Shown here piece after piece: positions 31,804 through 46,809 of a DNA stretch of 64,000 nucleotides. The stretch lies in NCBI GenBank assembly GCA_964030785.1, contig OZ034979.1, positions 14,368,583 to 14,432,582 on the forward strand. The letters are read 5' to 3'. Positions within the stretch are counted from its first letter, which is position 1. Every line of letters begins with the position of its first letter. The stretch comes from Siderastrea siderea. Taxonomy: Eukaryota > Cnidaria > Anthozoa > Scleractinia > Rhizangiidae. Under the pieces are notes generated by a model. It ran no database searches. It saw nothing but the letters and a program-made list of their open reading frames with translations, and was not told the DNA's origin. Both the position numbers and the translations under genes were made by a program.

Positions 31804-34800
31804 GTCAATACAGTGCAAGACTTACAGAATGTACTACAAACATCCAATTCATCATAAAACAGGTGATTTCAGCTGTTCCCGACAACTTATGGAAAATCAG
31901 GTTTTTCTGTGACCCATAATGGAGAAAATGCATTTTGCTTTGTATACAACTAAAAGTTGAAGGATGCATTACGGAGATTGAAATATTCGTAAAGCAGATG
32001 AATTAAGCTGTTTACGGTAACTTTCGGAAAATTGATTTTTCTAGTGACTCAATCTAGAAACTGTGTTTTATGTCGATACAGCGCTAAAACTTACAGAATG
32101 TACTACAGACATCGAAGTCGTCATAAAACGGGGGATTTCAGCTGTTCCCGTTAACATTTGGAAAATCAAGTTTTCCAGTAACCCATAATGACGAAAATGC
32201 ATTTTCCTTTGTATGCCGCTAAAACGTGAAGGATGCATTACGCAGATTGAAGTCTTCGTAAAGCAGATCAATACAGCTGTTCACAGTAACTTTTGGAGAA
32301 TCGAGTGTTTTAGTGACCCATAATAGACACAACGTGTTTTGCGTCTTACCAGACCAATCTTAATGAATGTACTACACGGATGGAAATCACCATAAAACCG
32401 GTTACTTGAGCAGTTTACAGAAACTTTCAGTAAATCAAGTTTCCCATTGACCCATGATGGAGACATTGGCTTTCGGTGAGTTGAGCTGTTCACAGTAACT
32501 TTTGGAAAATCGAGTTTTTAGTGACTCAGTCTAGAGAGTGCGTTTTATGTCGATATAGCGCTTAAACTTACAGAATGTTCCTTGCAACTTTTGGAAAATC
32601 GACTGTTCGAGTGACTCATAATAGACGAAATGCGATTCGCGTCTTACCGGACCAAACTTGCAAAATGTACTGCACGGATAAAAATAAGCATAAAACCGGT
32701 TACTTGAGCAGTTAAGGGCAACTTTCAGAAAATCAAGGTTCACAGTGATCCATAATGGCGATAATGCATTTTCCTTTGTATGCTGCTAAAGCGTAAAGGA
32801 TGCACTTCGGAGATAGAAATCTTCGTAAAGCGGATGAATTAAGCTGTTCAAAGTAACTTTAGGGAAATTGAACTTTCCAGCGACTCAATCTACAAAGTGC
32901 GTTTTATGCCGATAGAGAATGTACTACAGACATCAAAGTCATCGTAACACAGGTGATTTTAGCTGTTCCCGACAACTTTTGGAAAATCGAGCGTTCTAGT
33001 GACCCATAATAGACAAAGTGCGTTTTGCGTCCTACAGGACCAAAGCTGCAAAATGTACTACACGGATGGAAATCACCATAAATTCGGTTACTTTAGCAGT
33101 TTAGTGCAACTTTCAGAAAATCAAGCTTCTCAGTGACCCATAATGGGGAAAAGGCTTTTTCCTTTGTATGCCCCTAAAACGTAAAGGACGCACTTCGGAG
33201 ATCGAAATCTTCGTAAAGCGGATGAATTAAGCTGTTCACAGAAACTTTTGGAAAATCGAGTTTTCCAGTGACCCATAATAGACAAAATGCGTTTTAATTC
33301 TCACCGAACCAAAGTTGCGAAACGTACTACACGGATGCCAATCACCAAGACCGGTTACTTGAGCAGTTTACGGGAACATTCAGGAAATCGAGTTTCCAAG
33401 TGCCCCATGATGGAGAAAATGGGCTTTCGTTTCCATACCGCTAAAATTTGGACGATGCACTACTGATATCGAATCACCGTAAAACGGGTGAATTCAGCTA
33501 TTCACAGTAACTTTTGGAGATTTGAGTTTTTTAGTTACTCAATCTAGAAAGTGCGTTTTATGTCGAAAAAGTGCTGAAACTTACAGAATGTACTACAGAC
33601 ATCGAAGTCATCATAAAACAGGTGATTTGAGCTGTTCCCGACAACTTTTGGAAAATCTAGCGTTTGAGTGACCCATAATAGACAAAGTGCGTTTTGCGTC
33701 TTACCAGTCCACACCTTCAAAACTTACTACACGAATGGAAATCACCATAAAACTAGTTACTTGAGCAGTTCAGGGTAATTTTCAGAAAACCAAACTTCTC
33801 AGTGATCCATAAAGGGAAAATGCATTTTCCATTCTATGCCGCTAAAACATAAACGATGCACTTCGGAGATCGCAACCTTCGTAAAGCCGATGAATTAAGC
33901 TGTTCACAGTAATGTTTGGAAAATTGAGTTTTCCACTGACTCAATCTAGAAAGTGGGTCTTATGTCGATATAGCGCTAAGACTTACAGAATGTACTACAG
34001 ACATCGAAGTTATCATAAAACAGCCGATTACAGCTGTTCCCGGCAACTTTTGGAAAATAAAGTTTGCCAGTGAACCATGATGGAGAAAACGCGCTTTCGT
34101 TTCTATGCCGCTAAACCTTGAAGGATGCACTACGGAAATCGAAATCATCGTAAAACGGGTGAATTGAGCTGTTCACAGTAACTTTGAAAAATCGAGGTTT
34201 TTAGTGACTCAATGGAGAGAGTGTGTTTTATGTCGATACAGTGCTTAAACTTACAGAATGCACTACAGACACCCGATTCATCCTACAACAGGTGATTTCA
34301 GCTGTTCCTGACAATTTTTGGAAAATCAAGTTTCCTAGGGACCCATAATGGATTAAATGCATTTTCCTTGAAATAACGCTAAAATATGAAGGATGTATTA
34401 CGGGGATTGAAATCTTATTAAAGCAGATAAACTAATATGTTCACACTAACTTTTGGAAACTTGAGTTTTCTAGTGACTCAACCTAGAAAGTGCCTGCTAT
34501 GTCGATACAGCGCTAACACTTACAGAATGTACTACAGACATCAAAGTCATCATAAAACAGGTAATTTGAGCTGTTCCCGACAACTTTTGGAAAATCTAGC
34601 GTTTGAGTGACCCATAATAGACAAAGTGCGTTTTGCGTCTTACCAGTCCACACCTTCAAAACTTACTACATGAATGGAAATCACCATAAAACTAGTTACT
34701 TGAGCAGTTCAGGGTAATTTTCAGAAAACCAAACTTCTCAGTGATCCATAAAGGGAAAATGCATTTTCCATTCTATGCCGCTAAAACATAAACGATGCAC

Positions 34801-37800
34801 TTCGGAGATCGCAACCTTCGTAAAGCCGATGAATTAAGCTGTTCACAGTAATGTTTGGAAAATTGAGTTTTCCACTGACTCAATCTAGAAAGTGGGTCTT
34901 ATGTCGATATAGCGCTAAGACTTACAGAATGTACTACAGACATCGAAGTTATCATAAAACAGCCGATTACAGCTGTTCCCGGCAACTTTTGGAAAATAAA
35001 GTTTGCCAGTGAACCATGATGGAGAAAACGCGCTTTCGTTTCTATGCCGCTAAACCTTGAAGGATGCACTACGGAAATCGAAATCATCGTAAAACGGGTG
35101 AATTGAGCTGTTCACAGTAACTTTGAAAAATCGAGGTTTTTAGTGACTCAATGGAGAGAGTGTGTTTTATGTCGATACAGTGCTTAAACTTACAGAATGC
35201 ACTACAGACACCCGATTCATCCTACAACAGGTGATTTCAGCTGTTCCTGACAATTTTTGGAAAATCAAGTTTCCTAGGGACCCATAATGGATTAAATGCA
35301 TTTTCCTTGAAATAACGCTAAAATATGAAGGATGTATTACGGGGATTGAAATCTTATTAAAGCAGATAAACTAATATGTTCACACTAACTTTTGGAAACT
35401 TGAGTTTTCTAGTGACTCAACCTAGAAAGTGCCTGCTATGTCGATACAGCGCTAACACTTACAGAATGTACTACAGACATCAAAGTCATCATAAAACAGG
35501 TAATTTGAGCTGTTCCCGACAACTTTTGGAAAATCTAGCGTTTGAGTGACCCATAATAGACAAAGTGCGTTTTGCGTCTTACCAGTCCACACCTTCAAAA
35601 CTTACTACATGAATGGAAATCACCATAAAACTAGTTACTTGAGCAGTTCAGGGTAATTTTCAGAAAACCAAACTTCTCAGTGATCCATAAAGGGAAAATG
35701 CATTTTCCATTCTATGCCGCTAAAACATAAACGATGCACTTCGGAGATCGCAACCTTCGTAAAGCCGATGAATTAAGCTGTTCACAGTAATGTTTGGAAA
35801 ATTGAGTTTTCCACTGACTCAATCTAGAAAGTGGGTCTTATGTCGATATAGCGCTAAGACTTACAGAATGTACTACAGACATCGAAGTTATCATAAAACA
35901 GCCGATTACAGCTGTTCCCGGCAACTTTTGGAAAATAAAGTTTGCCAGTGAACCATGATGGAGAAAACGCGCTTTCGTTTCTATGCCGCTAAACCTTGAA
36001 GGATGCACTACGGAAATCGAAATCATCGTAAAACGGGTGAATTGAGCTGTTCACAGTAACTTTGAAAAATCGAGGTTTTTAGTGACTCAATGGAGAGAGT
36101 GTGTTTTATGTCGATACAGTGCTTAAACTTACAGAATGCACTACAGACACCCGATTCATCCTACAACAGGTGATTTCAGCTGTTCCTGACAATTTTTGGA
36201 AAATCAAGTTTCCTAGGGACCCATAATGGATTAAATGCATTTTCCTTGAAATAACGCTAAAATATGAAGGATGTATTACGGGGATTGAAATCTTATTAAA
36301 GCAGATAAACTAATATGTTCACACTAACTTTTGGAAACTTGAGTTTTCTAGTGACTCAACCTAGAAAGTGCCTGCTATGTCGATACAGCGCTAACACTTA
36401 CAGAATGTACTACAGACATCAAAGTCATCATAAAACAGGTAATTTGAGCTGTTCCCGACAACTTTTGGAAAATCTAGCGTTTGAGTGACCCATAATAGAC
36501 AAAGTGCGTTTTGCGTCTTACCAGTCCACACCTTCAAAACTTACTACATGAATGGAAATCACCATAAAACTAGTTACTTGAGCAGTTCAGGGTAATTTTC
36601 AGAAAACCAAACTTCTCAGTGATCCATAAAGGGAAAATGCATTTTCCATTCTATGCCGCTAAAACATAAACGATGCACTTCGGAGATCGCAACCTTCGTA
36701 AAGCCGATGAATTAAGCTGTTCACAGTAATGTTTGGAAAATTGAGTTTTCCACTGACTCAATCTAGAAAGTGGGTCTTATGTCGATATAGCGCTAAGACT
36801 TACAGAATGTACTACAGACATCGAAGTTATCATAAAACAGCCGATTACAGCTGTTCCCGGCAACTTTTGGAAAATCAAGTTTTCCAGTGACCACTAAAGG
36901 AGAAAAAGCATTTTCCTTTGTATGCTGTTCAAAAGGAAAGGATGCACTACGGAAATCGAAATCATCGTAAAACGGGTGAATTGAGCTGTTCACAGTAACT
37001 TTGCAAAATCGAGTTTTTCAGTGACTCAATGGAGAGAGTGTGTTTTATGTTGATACAGCACTAAAACTTACAGAATGTCCTACAAACATCGAAGTCATCA
37101 TAACACAGGTGATTTTAGCTGTTCCCGACAACATTTGGAAAATCGAGCTTTCTAGTGACACATAATAGAGAAAGTGCGTTTTCCATCTTACAGGACCAGA
37201 CCTGGAAAATGTACTACACGGATGGAAATCCGCATAAAACCGGTTACTTTAGCAGTTTAGGGCAACATTCAGAAATCTAGGTTCTCAGTGACCCATAATA
37301 GAGTAAATGCATTTTCGTTTGCATGCCGCTGAAAGGTGAAGGACGGATTGCCGAGATTGAAATCTTCGTAAAGCCGATGAATTAAGCTGTTCACAGATCA
37401 CTTTTTAAAAAATGAGCTTTCCAGTGACTTAATCGAGAGAGTGCGATTTATGTGGATACAGTGCTAAAACTTACTGAATGTAGTACAGACATAGAAGTCA
37501 TCATAAAACAGGTGATTCCAGCTGTTCCCGGCAACTTTTTGAAACTCAAGTTTTCCAGTGACCGGTACTGGCGAAAATGCATTTTCCTTGGTATGCCGCT
37601 AAAACGTGAAGGATGTATTACCGAGATTGAAATCTTCGTAAGGCGGATGAATGAAGCTGTTTACAGTAACTTTTGGAAAATCAAGTTTATCAGTGTCTAG
37701 AGAGTGCGTTTTATGTCGATACAGCCAGAAAACTTACAGAATGTACTACAGACATCGAAGTGATCATAAAATGGGTGATTTCAGCTGTTCCTTGAACCTT

Positions 37801-40800
37801 TTGGAAAATCGACTGTCCTAGTGACCCATAATAGACTAAATGCGATTTCCATCTTACTGGACAAAACTTGAAAAATATACTACACCGACGGAAATCACCA
37901 TAAAACCAGTTACTTGAGCAGTTTAGGGCAACTTTCAGAAAATCAAGCTTGACAGTGACCCATATTGGCGAAAATGCATTTTCCTTTGTATGCCGCTAAA
38001 ACGTTAAAGGATACACTTCGGGGATCGAAATCTTCGTAAAGCGGATGTCGACAAAATGTTGAAACTTAATGTTGGAACTCATCATAAAACAGGTGATTTC
38101 AGCTGTTCCCGGCAACTTTTAAAAAATCGAGTTTTCCAGTGTTCCATAATAAACAAAATGTGTTTTGCGTCTTACCGGACCCAAACCTCCAAAATGTACT
38201 ACACGGATGGAAATCATCATGAGACCGGTTACTTGAGCAGTTTACGGGAACTTTCAGGAAATCAAGTTTCCCAGTGAGCCATGATGGAGAAACCGCGCTT
38301 TCGTTTCTATGCCGCTAAACCTTGAAGGATGCACTTCGGAAATCGAAATCATCGTAAAACGGGTGAATTGAGTTGTTTACAGTAACTTTTGGAAAATCGA
38401 GTTTTCCAGTGACCCATAATAGACAAAATACGTTTTAATTCTCACCGAACCAAAGTTGCGAAATGTACTACACGGATGCAAATCACCAAGACCGGTTACT
38501 TGAGCAGTTTACGGGGACATTCAGGAAATCGAGTTTCCTAGTCCCCCATGATGGAGAAAATGGGCTTTCGTTTCCATACAGGTGATTTCAGCTGTTCCCG
38601 GCAACTTTTAAAAAAATCGAGTTTTCCAGTGTTCCATAATGAACAAAATGTGTTTTGCGTCTTACCGGACCCAAACTTCCAAAATGTATACGTACTACAC
38701 GGATGGAAATCATTATGAGACCGGTTACTTGAGCAGTTTATGGGAACTTTCAGGAAATCAAGTTTCCCAGTGAGCCATGATGGAGAAAACGCGCTTTCGT
38801 TTCTATGCCGCTAAACCTTGAAGGATGCACTACGGAAATCGAAATCATCGTAAAACGGGTGAATTGAGCTGTTCACAGTAACTTTGAAAAATCGAGGTTT
38901 TTAGTAACTCAATCGAGAGAGTGTGTTTTATGTCGATACAGTGCTTAAATTTACAGAATGCACTACAGACACCGAAGTCATCCTACAACAGGTGATTTCA
39001 GCTGTTCCTGACAATTTTTGGAAAATCAAGTTTTCTAGTGACCCATAAGGGATAAAATGCATTTTCCTTGAAATAACGCTAAAATATGAAGGATGTATTA
39101 CGGGGATTGAAATCTTATTAAAGCAGATAAACTAATATGTTCACACTAACTTTTGGAAACTTGAGTTTTCTAGTGACTCAACCTAGAAAGTGCCTGTTAT
39201 GTCGATACAACGCTAACACTTACAGAATGTACTAAAGACATCAAATTCATCATAAAACAGGTGATTTGAACTGTTCCCGACAACTTTTGGAAAAACTAGC
39301 GTTTGAGTGACCCATAATAGACAAAGTGCCTTTTGCGTCTTACCAGTCCACACCTTCAAAACTTACTACACGAATGGAAATCACCATAAAACTAGTCACT
39401 TGAGCAGTTCAGGGTAATTTTCAGAAAATCAAACTTCTCAGTGATCCATAAAGGGAAAATGCATTTTCCATTCTATGCCGCTAAAACATAAAAGATGCAC
39501 TTCGGAGATCGCAACCTTCGTAAAGCGGATGAATTAAGCTGTTCACAGTAACGTTTGGAAAATTGAGTTTTCCACTGACTCAATCTAGAAAGTGGGTCTT
39601 ATGTCGATACAGCGCTAAGACTTACAGAATGTACTACAGACATCGAAGTTATCATAAAACAGCCGATTACAGCTGTTCCCGGCAACTTTTGGAAAATCAA
39701 GTTTTCCAGTGACCACTAAAGGAGAAAAAGCATTTTCCTTTGTATGCCGTTCAAAAGGAAAGGATGCACTACGGAAATCGAAATCATCGTAAAACGGGTG
39801 AATTGAGCTGTTCACAGTAACTTTGCAAAATCGAGTTTTTCAGTGTCTCAATCGAGAGAGTGTGTTTTATGTTGATACAGCACTAAAACTTACAAAATGT
39901 CCTACAAACATCGAAGTCATCATAACACAGGTGATTTTAGCTGTTCCCGACAACATTTGGAAAATCGAGCGTTCTAGTGACCCATAATAGAGAAAGTGCG
40001 TTTTCCATCTTACAGGATCAGACCTGGAAAATGTACTACACGAATGGAAATCCGCATAATACCGGTTACTTTAGCAGTTTAGGGCAACATTCAGAAATTA
40101 AGGTTCTCAGTGTCTCAATCTAGAGAATGCGTTTTATGTGGATACAGTGCTAAGACTTACTCAATGTAGTACAGACATAGAAGTCATCATAAAACAAGTG
40201 ATTCCAGCTGTACCCGGCAACGTTTTGAAATTCAAGTTTTCCAGTGACCGGTACTGGATTTTTCTTGGTATGCCGCTAAAACGTGAAGGATGCATTACGG
40301 AGATTGAAATCTTCGTTAGGCGGATGAATTAAGCTGTTCACAGTTACTTTTAGGAAAATGAATTTTCTAGTGACTCAATCTTTAAAGTGCGTTTGATGTC
40401 GATACAGTGATAAATCTTACAGAATATACTACAGACATCAAAGTGATCATAAATCAGGTGAGTTCAGGTGTTCCCGGCAACGTTTGGATAATCGAGTGTC
40501 CAAGTTACTCATGATAGACAAAAGGTGTTTTGCTTCTTGCCGCACCAAACTTAGAGAATGTAGTACACGGATGGATTGAGATTTTAGTTACTCAATCTAG
40601 AAAGTGCGTTTTATGTCGAAAAAGTGCTGAAACTTACAGAATGTACTACAGACATCGAAGTCATCACAAAACAGGTGATTTCAGCTGTTTTGTGATGAGA
40701 GAGTTTTCCAGTGTTTCATAATAAACAAAATGTGTTTTGCGTCTTACCGGACCCAAACTTCCAAAATGTACTACACGGATGGAAATCATCATGAGACCGG

Positions 40801-43800
40801 TTACTTGAGCAGTTTACGGGAACTTTCAGGAAATCACGTTTCCCAGTGAGCCATGATGGACAAAACGCGCTTTCGTTTCTATGCCGCTAAACCTTGAAGG
40901 ATGCACTACAGAAATCGAGATCATCGTAAAACGGGTGAATTGAGCTGTTTACAGTAACTTTTGGAAAATCGAGTTTTTCAGTGACTTAATCGAGAGAGTG
41001 TGTTTTATGTCGATACAGTGCTTAAACTTAGAGAATGTACTACAGACACCGAAGTCATCCTAAAACAGGTGATTTCAGCTGTTCCCGACAATTTTTGGAA
41101 AATCAATTTTTCCAGTGACCGATATTAAAGCAAATTCATTTTCCTTTGTATGCCTCTAAAACGTGAAGGATGCATTAAGGAGATTGAAATCTTATTAAAC
41201 CGGATGAACTATGCTGTTCAGAGTAACTTTTTGAAAATTGAGTTTTCTAGTGACTCAATCTAGTAAGTACGTTTTATGTTGATCCAGCGGTAAAACGTAC
41301 AGAATGTATTACAGAAATCGAAGTCATCATAACCGATGTGATTTCAGCTGTTCCCGACATTTTTTGGAAAATTGAGCGTTCCAGTGACCCGTAATAGACA
41401 AAGTGCGTTTTGCATCTTACTGCACAAAACTTACAGAATGTACTACACGAATGGAAATCACCATAAGACCGGTTACTTGAGCAGGTTACGGGAATTTTCA
41501 GGAAATCCAGTTTCCCAGGTGATCCATGATGGAGACAATGGCTTTCGTTTCGATACTGCTAAAACTTGGAGGATGGACTACAGAAGTCGAAATGATCGTA
41601 AAACGGGCGATTCGAGCTGTTCACAGTAACTTTTGGAAAATCGAATTTTTCAATGACTAAGTCTAGAAAGTGCGTTTTAGTTCAATACAGCGCTAAAACT
41701 TACACAATGTGCTAAATACATCGAAGTCATCATAAAAAAGGGGAATTGAGCTGTTTCCGACAACTTTTGGAAAATCAAATTTTCCAGTGAACCATAATGG
41801 GGCAAATGCATTCTCCTTTGTATGCCGTTAAAAGGTCAAGGATGCATTACGGGGATTGAAATCTTGTTAAAGCGGATGAACTAAGCTGTTCATAGTAACT
41901 TTTGCAAAATTGAGTTTTCTAGTGACCCAATCTAGAAAGTGCGTTTTATGTTGATACAGCGGTAATACTTACAGAATGTACTACAAACATCGAAGTCATA
42001 ATTAACAGGTGATTTCAGCTGTTGCCGGCAAGTTTTGGATAATCCAGTGTTCTCGTGACCCATAATAGAGAAAACGTGTTTTGTGTCTTACCGGACCAAA
42101 CTTAGAGAATGTACTACACGGATGGAAATCACCATAAAACCGGTTACTTGACCAGTTTACGGGAACTTTGAAGAAGTCAAGTTTCCCAGTGACCCATGAT
42201 GGAGACATTTTCTTTCCTTTGTATACTGCTAAAACTTGGAGGATGCACTACGGATATCGAAATCGTCGTAAAACGGGTGAATTGAGCTGTACACAGTAAC
42301 TTTAAGAAAATCGAGTTTTTTCAGTGACTCAGTCTAGAGGGTGCGTTTTATGTAGCTACAGCGCTAAATCTTACAGAATGTACTACAGAGATCGAAGTCA
42401 TCATAAAACAGGTAATTTCCAGGTAATTTCAGCTGTTCCTTGGGACTTTTGGAAAATCGACTATTCCAGGGACCCATAATAGACGAAATGCGATTTGCGT
42501 CTTACGGGACCAAGCTATCGAAATGTACTACAAGGATGGAAATCACCATAAAACCGGTTACTTGAGCAGTTAACGACAACTTTCAAAAATCAAGTTTGCC
42601 AGTGACCCAGAGTGGGAAAAATTTATTTTCCTTTGTATCCCGCTAAAACGTAAAGGACGCACTTCGGAGATCGAAGTCTTTGTAAAGGGGATGAATTAAG
42701 GTGTTCCCGGCAACTATTGGAAATTCGGCATTTCCAGTGAGCCATAATAGATAGAATGCGTTTTTTTTTTTTACTGAACCAAACTTGCAAAATGTATTAC
42801 ACAGATGGAAATCACCATAAGACCAGTTACTTGAGTAGTTTGCGGGAACATTCAGGAAATCTAGTTTCCTAGTGACCCATGATGGACAAAATGGGCTTTC
42901 GTTTCCATACCGTTAAAATTTGGACGATGTATTACGGAAATCGAATCAGCGTAAAACGGGATACAGCACTAAAACTTACGGAATGTACTACAGATATAGA
43001 AGTCATCATAAAACAGGTGATTTCAGCTGTTCCCGGCAACTTTTGGAAAATCGAGTTTTCGAGTGACGCATAATAGACAAAATGTGCTTTGCGTCTTACG
43101 GTACTAAACTTCCAAAATGTACTGCACTTATGGAAATCACCATAAGACCGCTTACTTGAGCAGTTGACGGGAACTTTCAGGAAATCAAGTTTCCCAGTGA
43201 CCCATGATTGAGAAAATCCGCTTTCGATTCTATGACGCTAAAACTTGGAGGATGGAGTACGTAAATCGAAATCATCGTAAAACGGGTGAATTGAGCTGTT
43301 CACAGTAACTTTTGGAAAATCGAGTTTTTCATTGACTCAATCGAGAGAGTGTGTTTTATGTCCATACAGTGCTTAAACTTATAGAATATACTACGGACAC
43401 CGAAGTCATCACAAAACACCTGATTTCAGTAGTTCCTGGCAACCTTTGGAAAATCGAGTGTTCCAGTGACCCATAATAGATGAAATGCGTTTTGCGTCTT
43501 ACCGGACCAAACTTGCAAAATGTACTGCACGGATGGAAATCACCATAAAACCGGTTACTTGAGCATCTAGGGCAACTTTTAGAAAATCAAGCTTCCCAGT
43601 GACCCCTAATGGTGAAAATGCATTTTCCTTTGTGTGCCGCTAAAACATAAAAGATGCATTACGGAGATTGAAATCTTGGTAAAGCGGATGAATTAAGCTG
43701 TTCACACTAAGTACAGACATCGATGTCATCATAAAACAGGTGATTTTAGCTGTTCGGGACAACTTTTGGAAAATCTAGCGTTCTAGTGACCCATACATAA

Positions 43801-44974
43801 TAGACAAAGTGCGTTTTGCGTCTTACTACACCAAACTTACAGAATGTTCTACACGGATGGAAATCACCATAAAAGCGGTTACTTGAGTAGGTTACGGGAA
43901 CTATCAGGAAATCAAGTTTCCATGATGGAGACATTGGCTTTCGTTTCTATACCGCTAAAACTTGGAGGATGCACTACGTAAATCGAAATCATCGTAAAAT
44001 GGGAGATTTGAGATGTTCACAGTAACTTTTGGAAAATCGAGTTTTCACAGTTTACACTTGGAGGATGCGCTACGGAAATCAAAACCATCGTAATACGGGT
44101 GAATTGAGCTGTTCACAGTAACTTTTGGAAAATCGAGGTTTTTAGTGACTCAATTTAGAAATGCATGTTCCCTCGTATGCCGCTAAAACGTGAAGGATGC
44201 ATTACAGAGATTGAAATCTTCGTAAGGGGGATGAATTAACCTGATCACAGTAACTTTTGCAAATTGAGTTTTCCACTGACTCAATGTAGAAGGTGCGTTT
44301 TATTTCGATACAACGCTAAAACCAACTGTTCCCTGCAACTTTTGGAAAATCGAGTTTCCTAGTTTCCCATAATAGACAAAATGCGTTTTACGTCTTACCG
44401 AACAAAACTTACAGAAGAACTACACGGACGGAAATCACCATAAGAGCGGTTACTTCAGCAGTTTACGGGAACTCTCAGGAAATGAAGTTTCCCAGTGACC
44501 CATTATAGAGAAAATGCGCTTTCGTTTCTATGCTGCTAAAAATTAGAGGATGGACGACGGACATCGAAATCGTCGTAAAACGGGTGAATTGAGCTGTTCA
44601 CAGTAACATTTAGAAAATCGAGTTTTTCAGTTACTCAACCTAGAAAGTGCGTTTTATGTCGATACAGCGCTAAAACTTACAGAATGTACTACAGACATCG
44701 AAGTCCTCATAAACAGGTGGTCATCATAGAACAGCTGTTCTCGGCATTTTTTGGAAAATTGACTGTTCCAGTGACCCATACTAGACAAAATGTGTTTTGC
44801 GTCTTACCGGATCAAACTTGCGAAATGTACTACAAGGATGGAAATCACCATAAAACCGGTTAGTTGAGCAGTTTAGGGCAACTTTCAGAAAATCAAGCTT
44901 CTCAGTGACTCATAATGGCAAAACTGCATTTTCCTTTCCATGCCGCTAAAACGTAAATGATGCACTTCGGAGAT
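31804..44974 (+). repeat. 134-bp satellite, expanded forward block (unit 2)
   Basis: About 98 monomers, some 30 more than in unit 1. From 33600 the array departs from unit 1: about 402 bases (three monomers) of unit 1 sequence are skipped and three 939-bp blocks appear. A second expansion (38.3-41.4 kb) re-uses monomers close to 36793-38320 but with truncated members, for example at 40240-40265 and 40570-40590. After 41372 the alignment to unit 1 resumes (offset 28034). Confidence 0.92.
33624..36440 (+). repeat. 939-bp higher-order repeat, three near-perfect tandem copies (unit 2 only)
   Basis: Identical landmark sequences recur exactly 939 bases apart (33960, 34899, 35838), and the translated landmarks are the same in all three. 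939 is seven 134-base monomers in the order A C A C A B C. A join GGAAAATAAAGTTTGCCAGT marks each copy and is absent from unit 1 and from the visible part of unit 3. Edges are approximate because neighbouring monomers are related. Confidence 0.93.
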
Positions 44975-45091
44975 TTTAGAACAAATTATTTCAAGAGCAA
45001 ATTGCAGTCTACTTAGATATCAGTTTACTCAGATTTCAGTCAACTCAGATTTCAGAACAAATTGCAGTCTACTCAGTTCAATTACCATTAT
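44975..45091. repeat. Junction between forward block and right inverted arm (unit 2)
   Basis: Matches the unit 1 junction with the same paired short repeats; differences begin just beyond it (CCCGACGATCG against CCCGAGGACCG near 45116). Confidence 0.7.
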
Positions 45092-46262
45092 AAATCATCT
45101 CTTGCATGATAATCCCGACGATCGTGCAAGTTTTAGCACTGTACTGACATAAAACGCACTATCTAGATTATGTGTCACTAGAAAACTCGATTTTCCACAA
45201 GTTACTGTGAACAGCTCAATTCACCTGTTTTACGATGATTTCGATATCTGTAGTGCATCCCCCACGTTTTAGCAGCATACAAGGAAAATGCATTGTGTTC
45301 ATCATAGGTCACTGGGAAACTTGATTTTCTGAAAGTTGCCGTAAACTGCTCAAATCGGTGTTTTCCATCCGTGTAGTACATTCTGCAAGTTTTGTCCGGT
45401 AAGACGCAAAACGCTCATGCTGTGGTTAGTCATAAGACAAGAAGCCATGGACTTGATAATGGTGCCTTCAAAGTTTGTAGTACTTTCTGCAAGTTTCATC
45501 GCTGTATCGGGTTAAAAAAACACTCAATTTTCCAAAAGTTACTGTGAACAGCTTAATTCATCCGCTTTAAGAAGATTTCAGTCTCCGTAATGCATCCTTT
45601 ACGTTTTCGCGGCATACAAAGAAAAATGCATTTTCTCCATCATGGGTCACTGGAAAACTTGATTTTCCAAAAGTTGTCGGGAACAGCTGAAATCACCTGT
45701 GTTTTTCATCCTTTCGATGTCTGTAGTACATTCTTAAGGTTTTATCGCTGTACTGCTATGAAGAGTGACTGGAAAACTCGATTTTCCAAACCTTGCCTGC
45801 AAGAGCCTAAATCAAATGTTTTATGATGATTTTGATATCTTTATTACATTCTGCAAGTCTTAGTCCGGTACGTTGCAACACACATTTTGTCCATGATGAG
45901 GCACTGGAAAACTCAATTTTTGGAAAGTTGCTGTGAACAGCTTAAATCATCTCTTGTATGATGATTTCGACGTCCGTAATACACTGTGCAAGTTTCAGCA
46001 CTGTACCGACATAAATGCACTCTCTTGGTTATGAGTCACAGAAAAACTCGACTGTCAAAAAATTACTGTGTAAAGCTCAGTTCACCCGTTTTACGATGAT
46101 TTTGATGTCCCTAGTCATCCTCCAAGTTTTTTGCGCCATACAAACGAAAACGCGTTTTCTCCATTATGGGTCACTTGGAAACTTGATTTTCTGAAAGTTG
46201 AAAAAAAAGCTGCTCAATTTACCTGTTTTATGGTGGTTTCCATCCCTATAGTACAAACATGT
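45092..46262 (-). repeat. 134-bp satellite, right inverted arm (unit 2)
   Basis: Same length and monomer order as in unit 1, so the edge arm did not take part in the expansion of the central block. Confidence 0.85.
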
Positions 46263-46696
46263 CTTACCACAGCCTGACGGACCCACTAAGGGATACTTGA
46301 GGGGGTGTGAAATCGGAAGGGTGGACTGATCATTTCAACAACAACAAGATGATTTCGATGTCTGTAGCTTATTCCCTAAGTTTTAGTCCTCTAAGTCTAT
46401 TTTTTTGGTGCCCTGCAACAGGTTTCGGCGAAAAAATCGCGTCCACATGTGTGGGAACGCTGGGTCGCCTTCTCGCTCGGCTTATAGGCTTCTATGAAAT
46501 CTGGCAGTTGGACTGGAGACACGCTGGACGTTTTCGTTCCACTTTGCACCTGTTGCGTCCCTGTTCATCGTAGCGGGTTGAAACAATGTACACACATAGC
46601 TTGTCCCAGAGACGTCTGTAAGACTGCGGATCCCATGGTTATGATCTTTCTCGTAGAGCAGGTTTTGTTTGTGCGAGGGAGGAATTGTTCCAGCCC
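46263..46696. other. Spacer, nothing recognised (unit 2)
   Basis: Equivalent of 18206-18640; a seven-T run near 46398 (eight in unit 1) shifts the frame and makes an 88-codon frame that unit 1 lacks, which argues against coding. Confidence 0.5.
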
Positions 46697-46806
46697 GTCG
46701 TACCCGATCTAATAAAGTGGTTAAGAACCGTGAGAGACTGGACTTGTGACTATGATTAACCCTTCCCTATCCTAGCAAGTTAGCTTTGTAAGTCACGTGC
46801 CCTTCT
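46697..46806 (+). pseudogene. BEL/Pao 3'-end scrap (unit 2)
   Basis: Counterpart of 18641-18750, with CCCTATCCTAG in place of CCCTAGCCTAG. Confidence 0.65.
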
Positions 46807-46809
46807 TCA

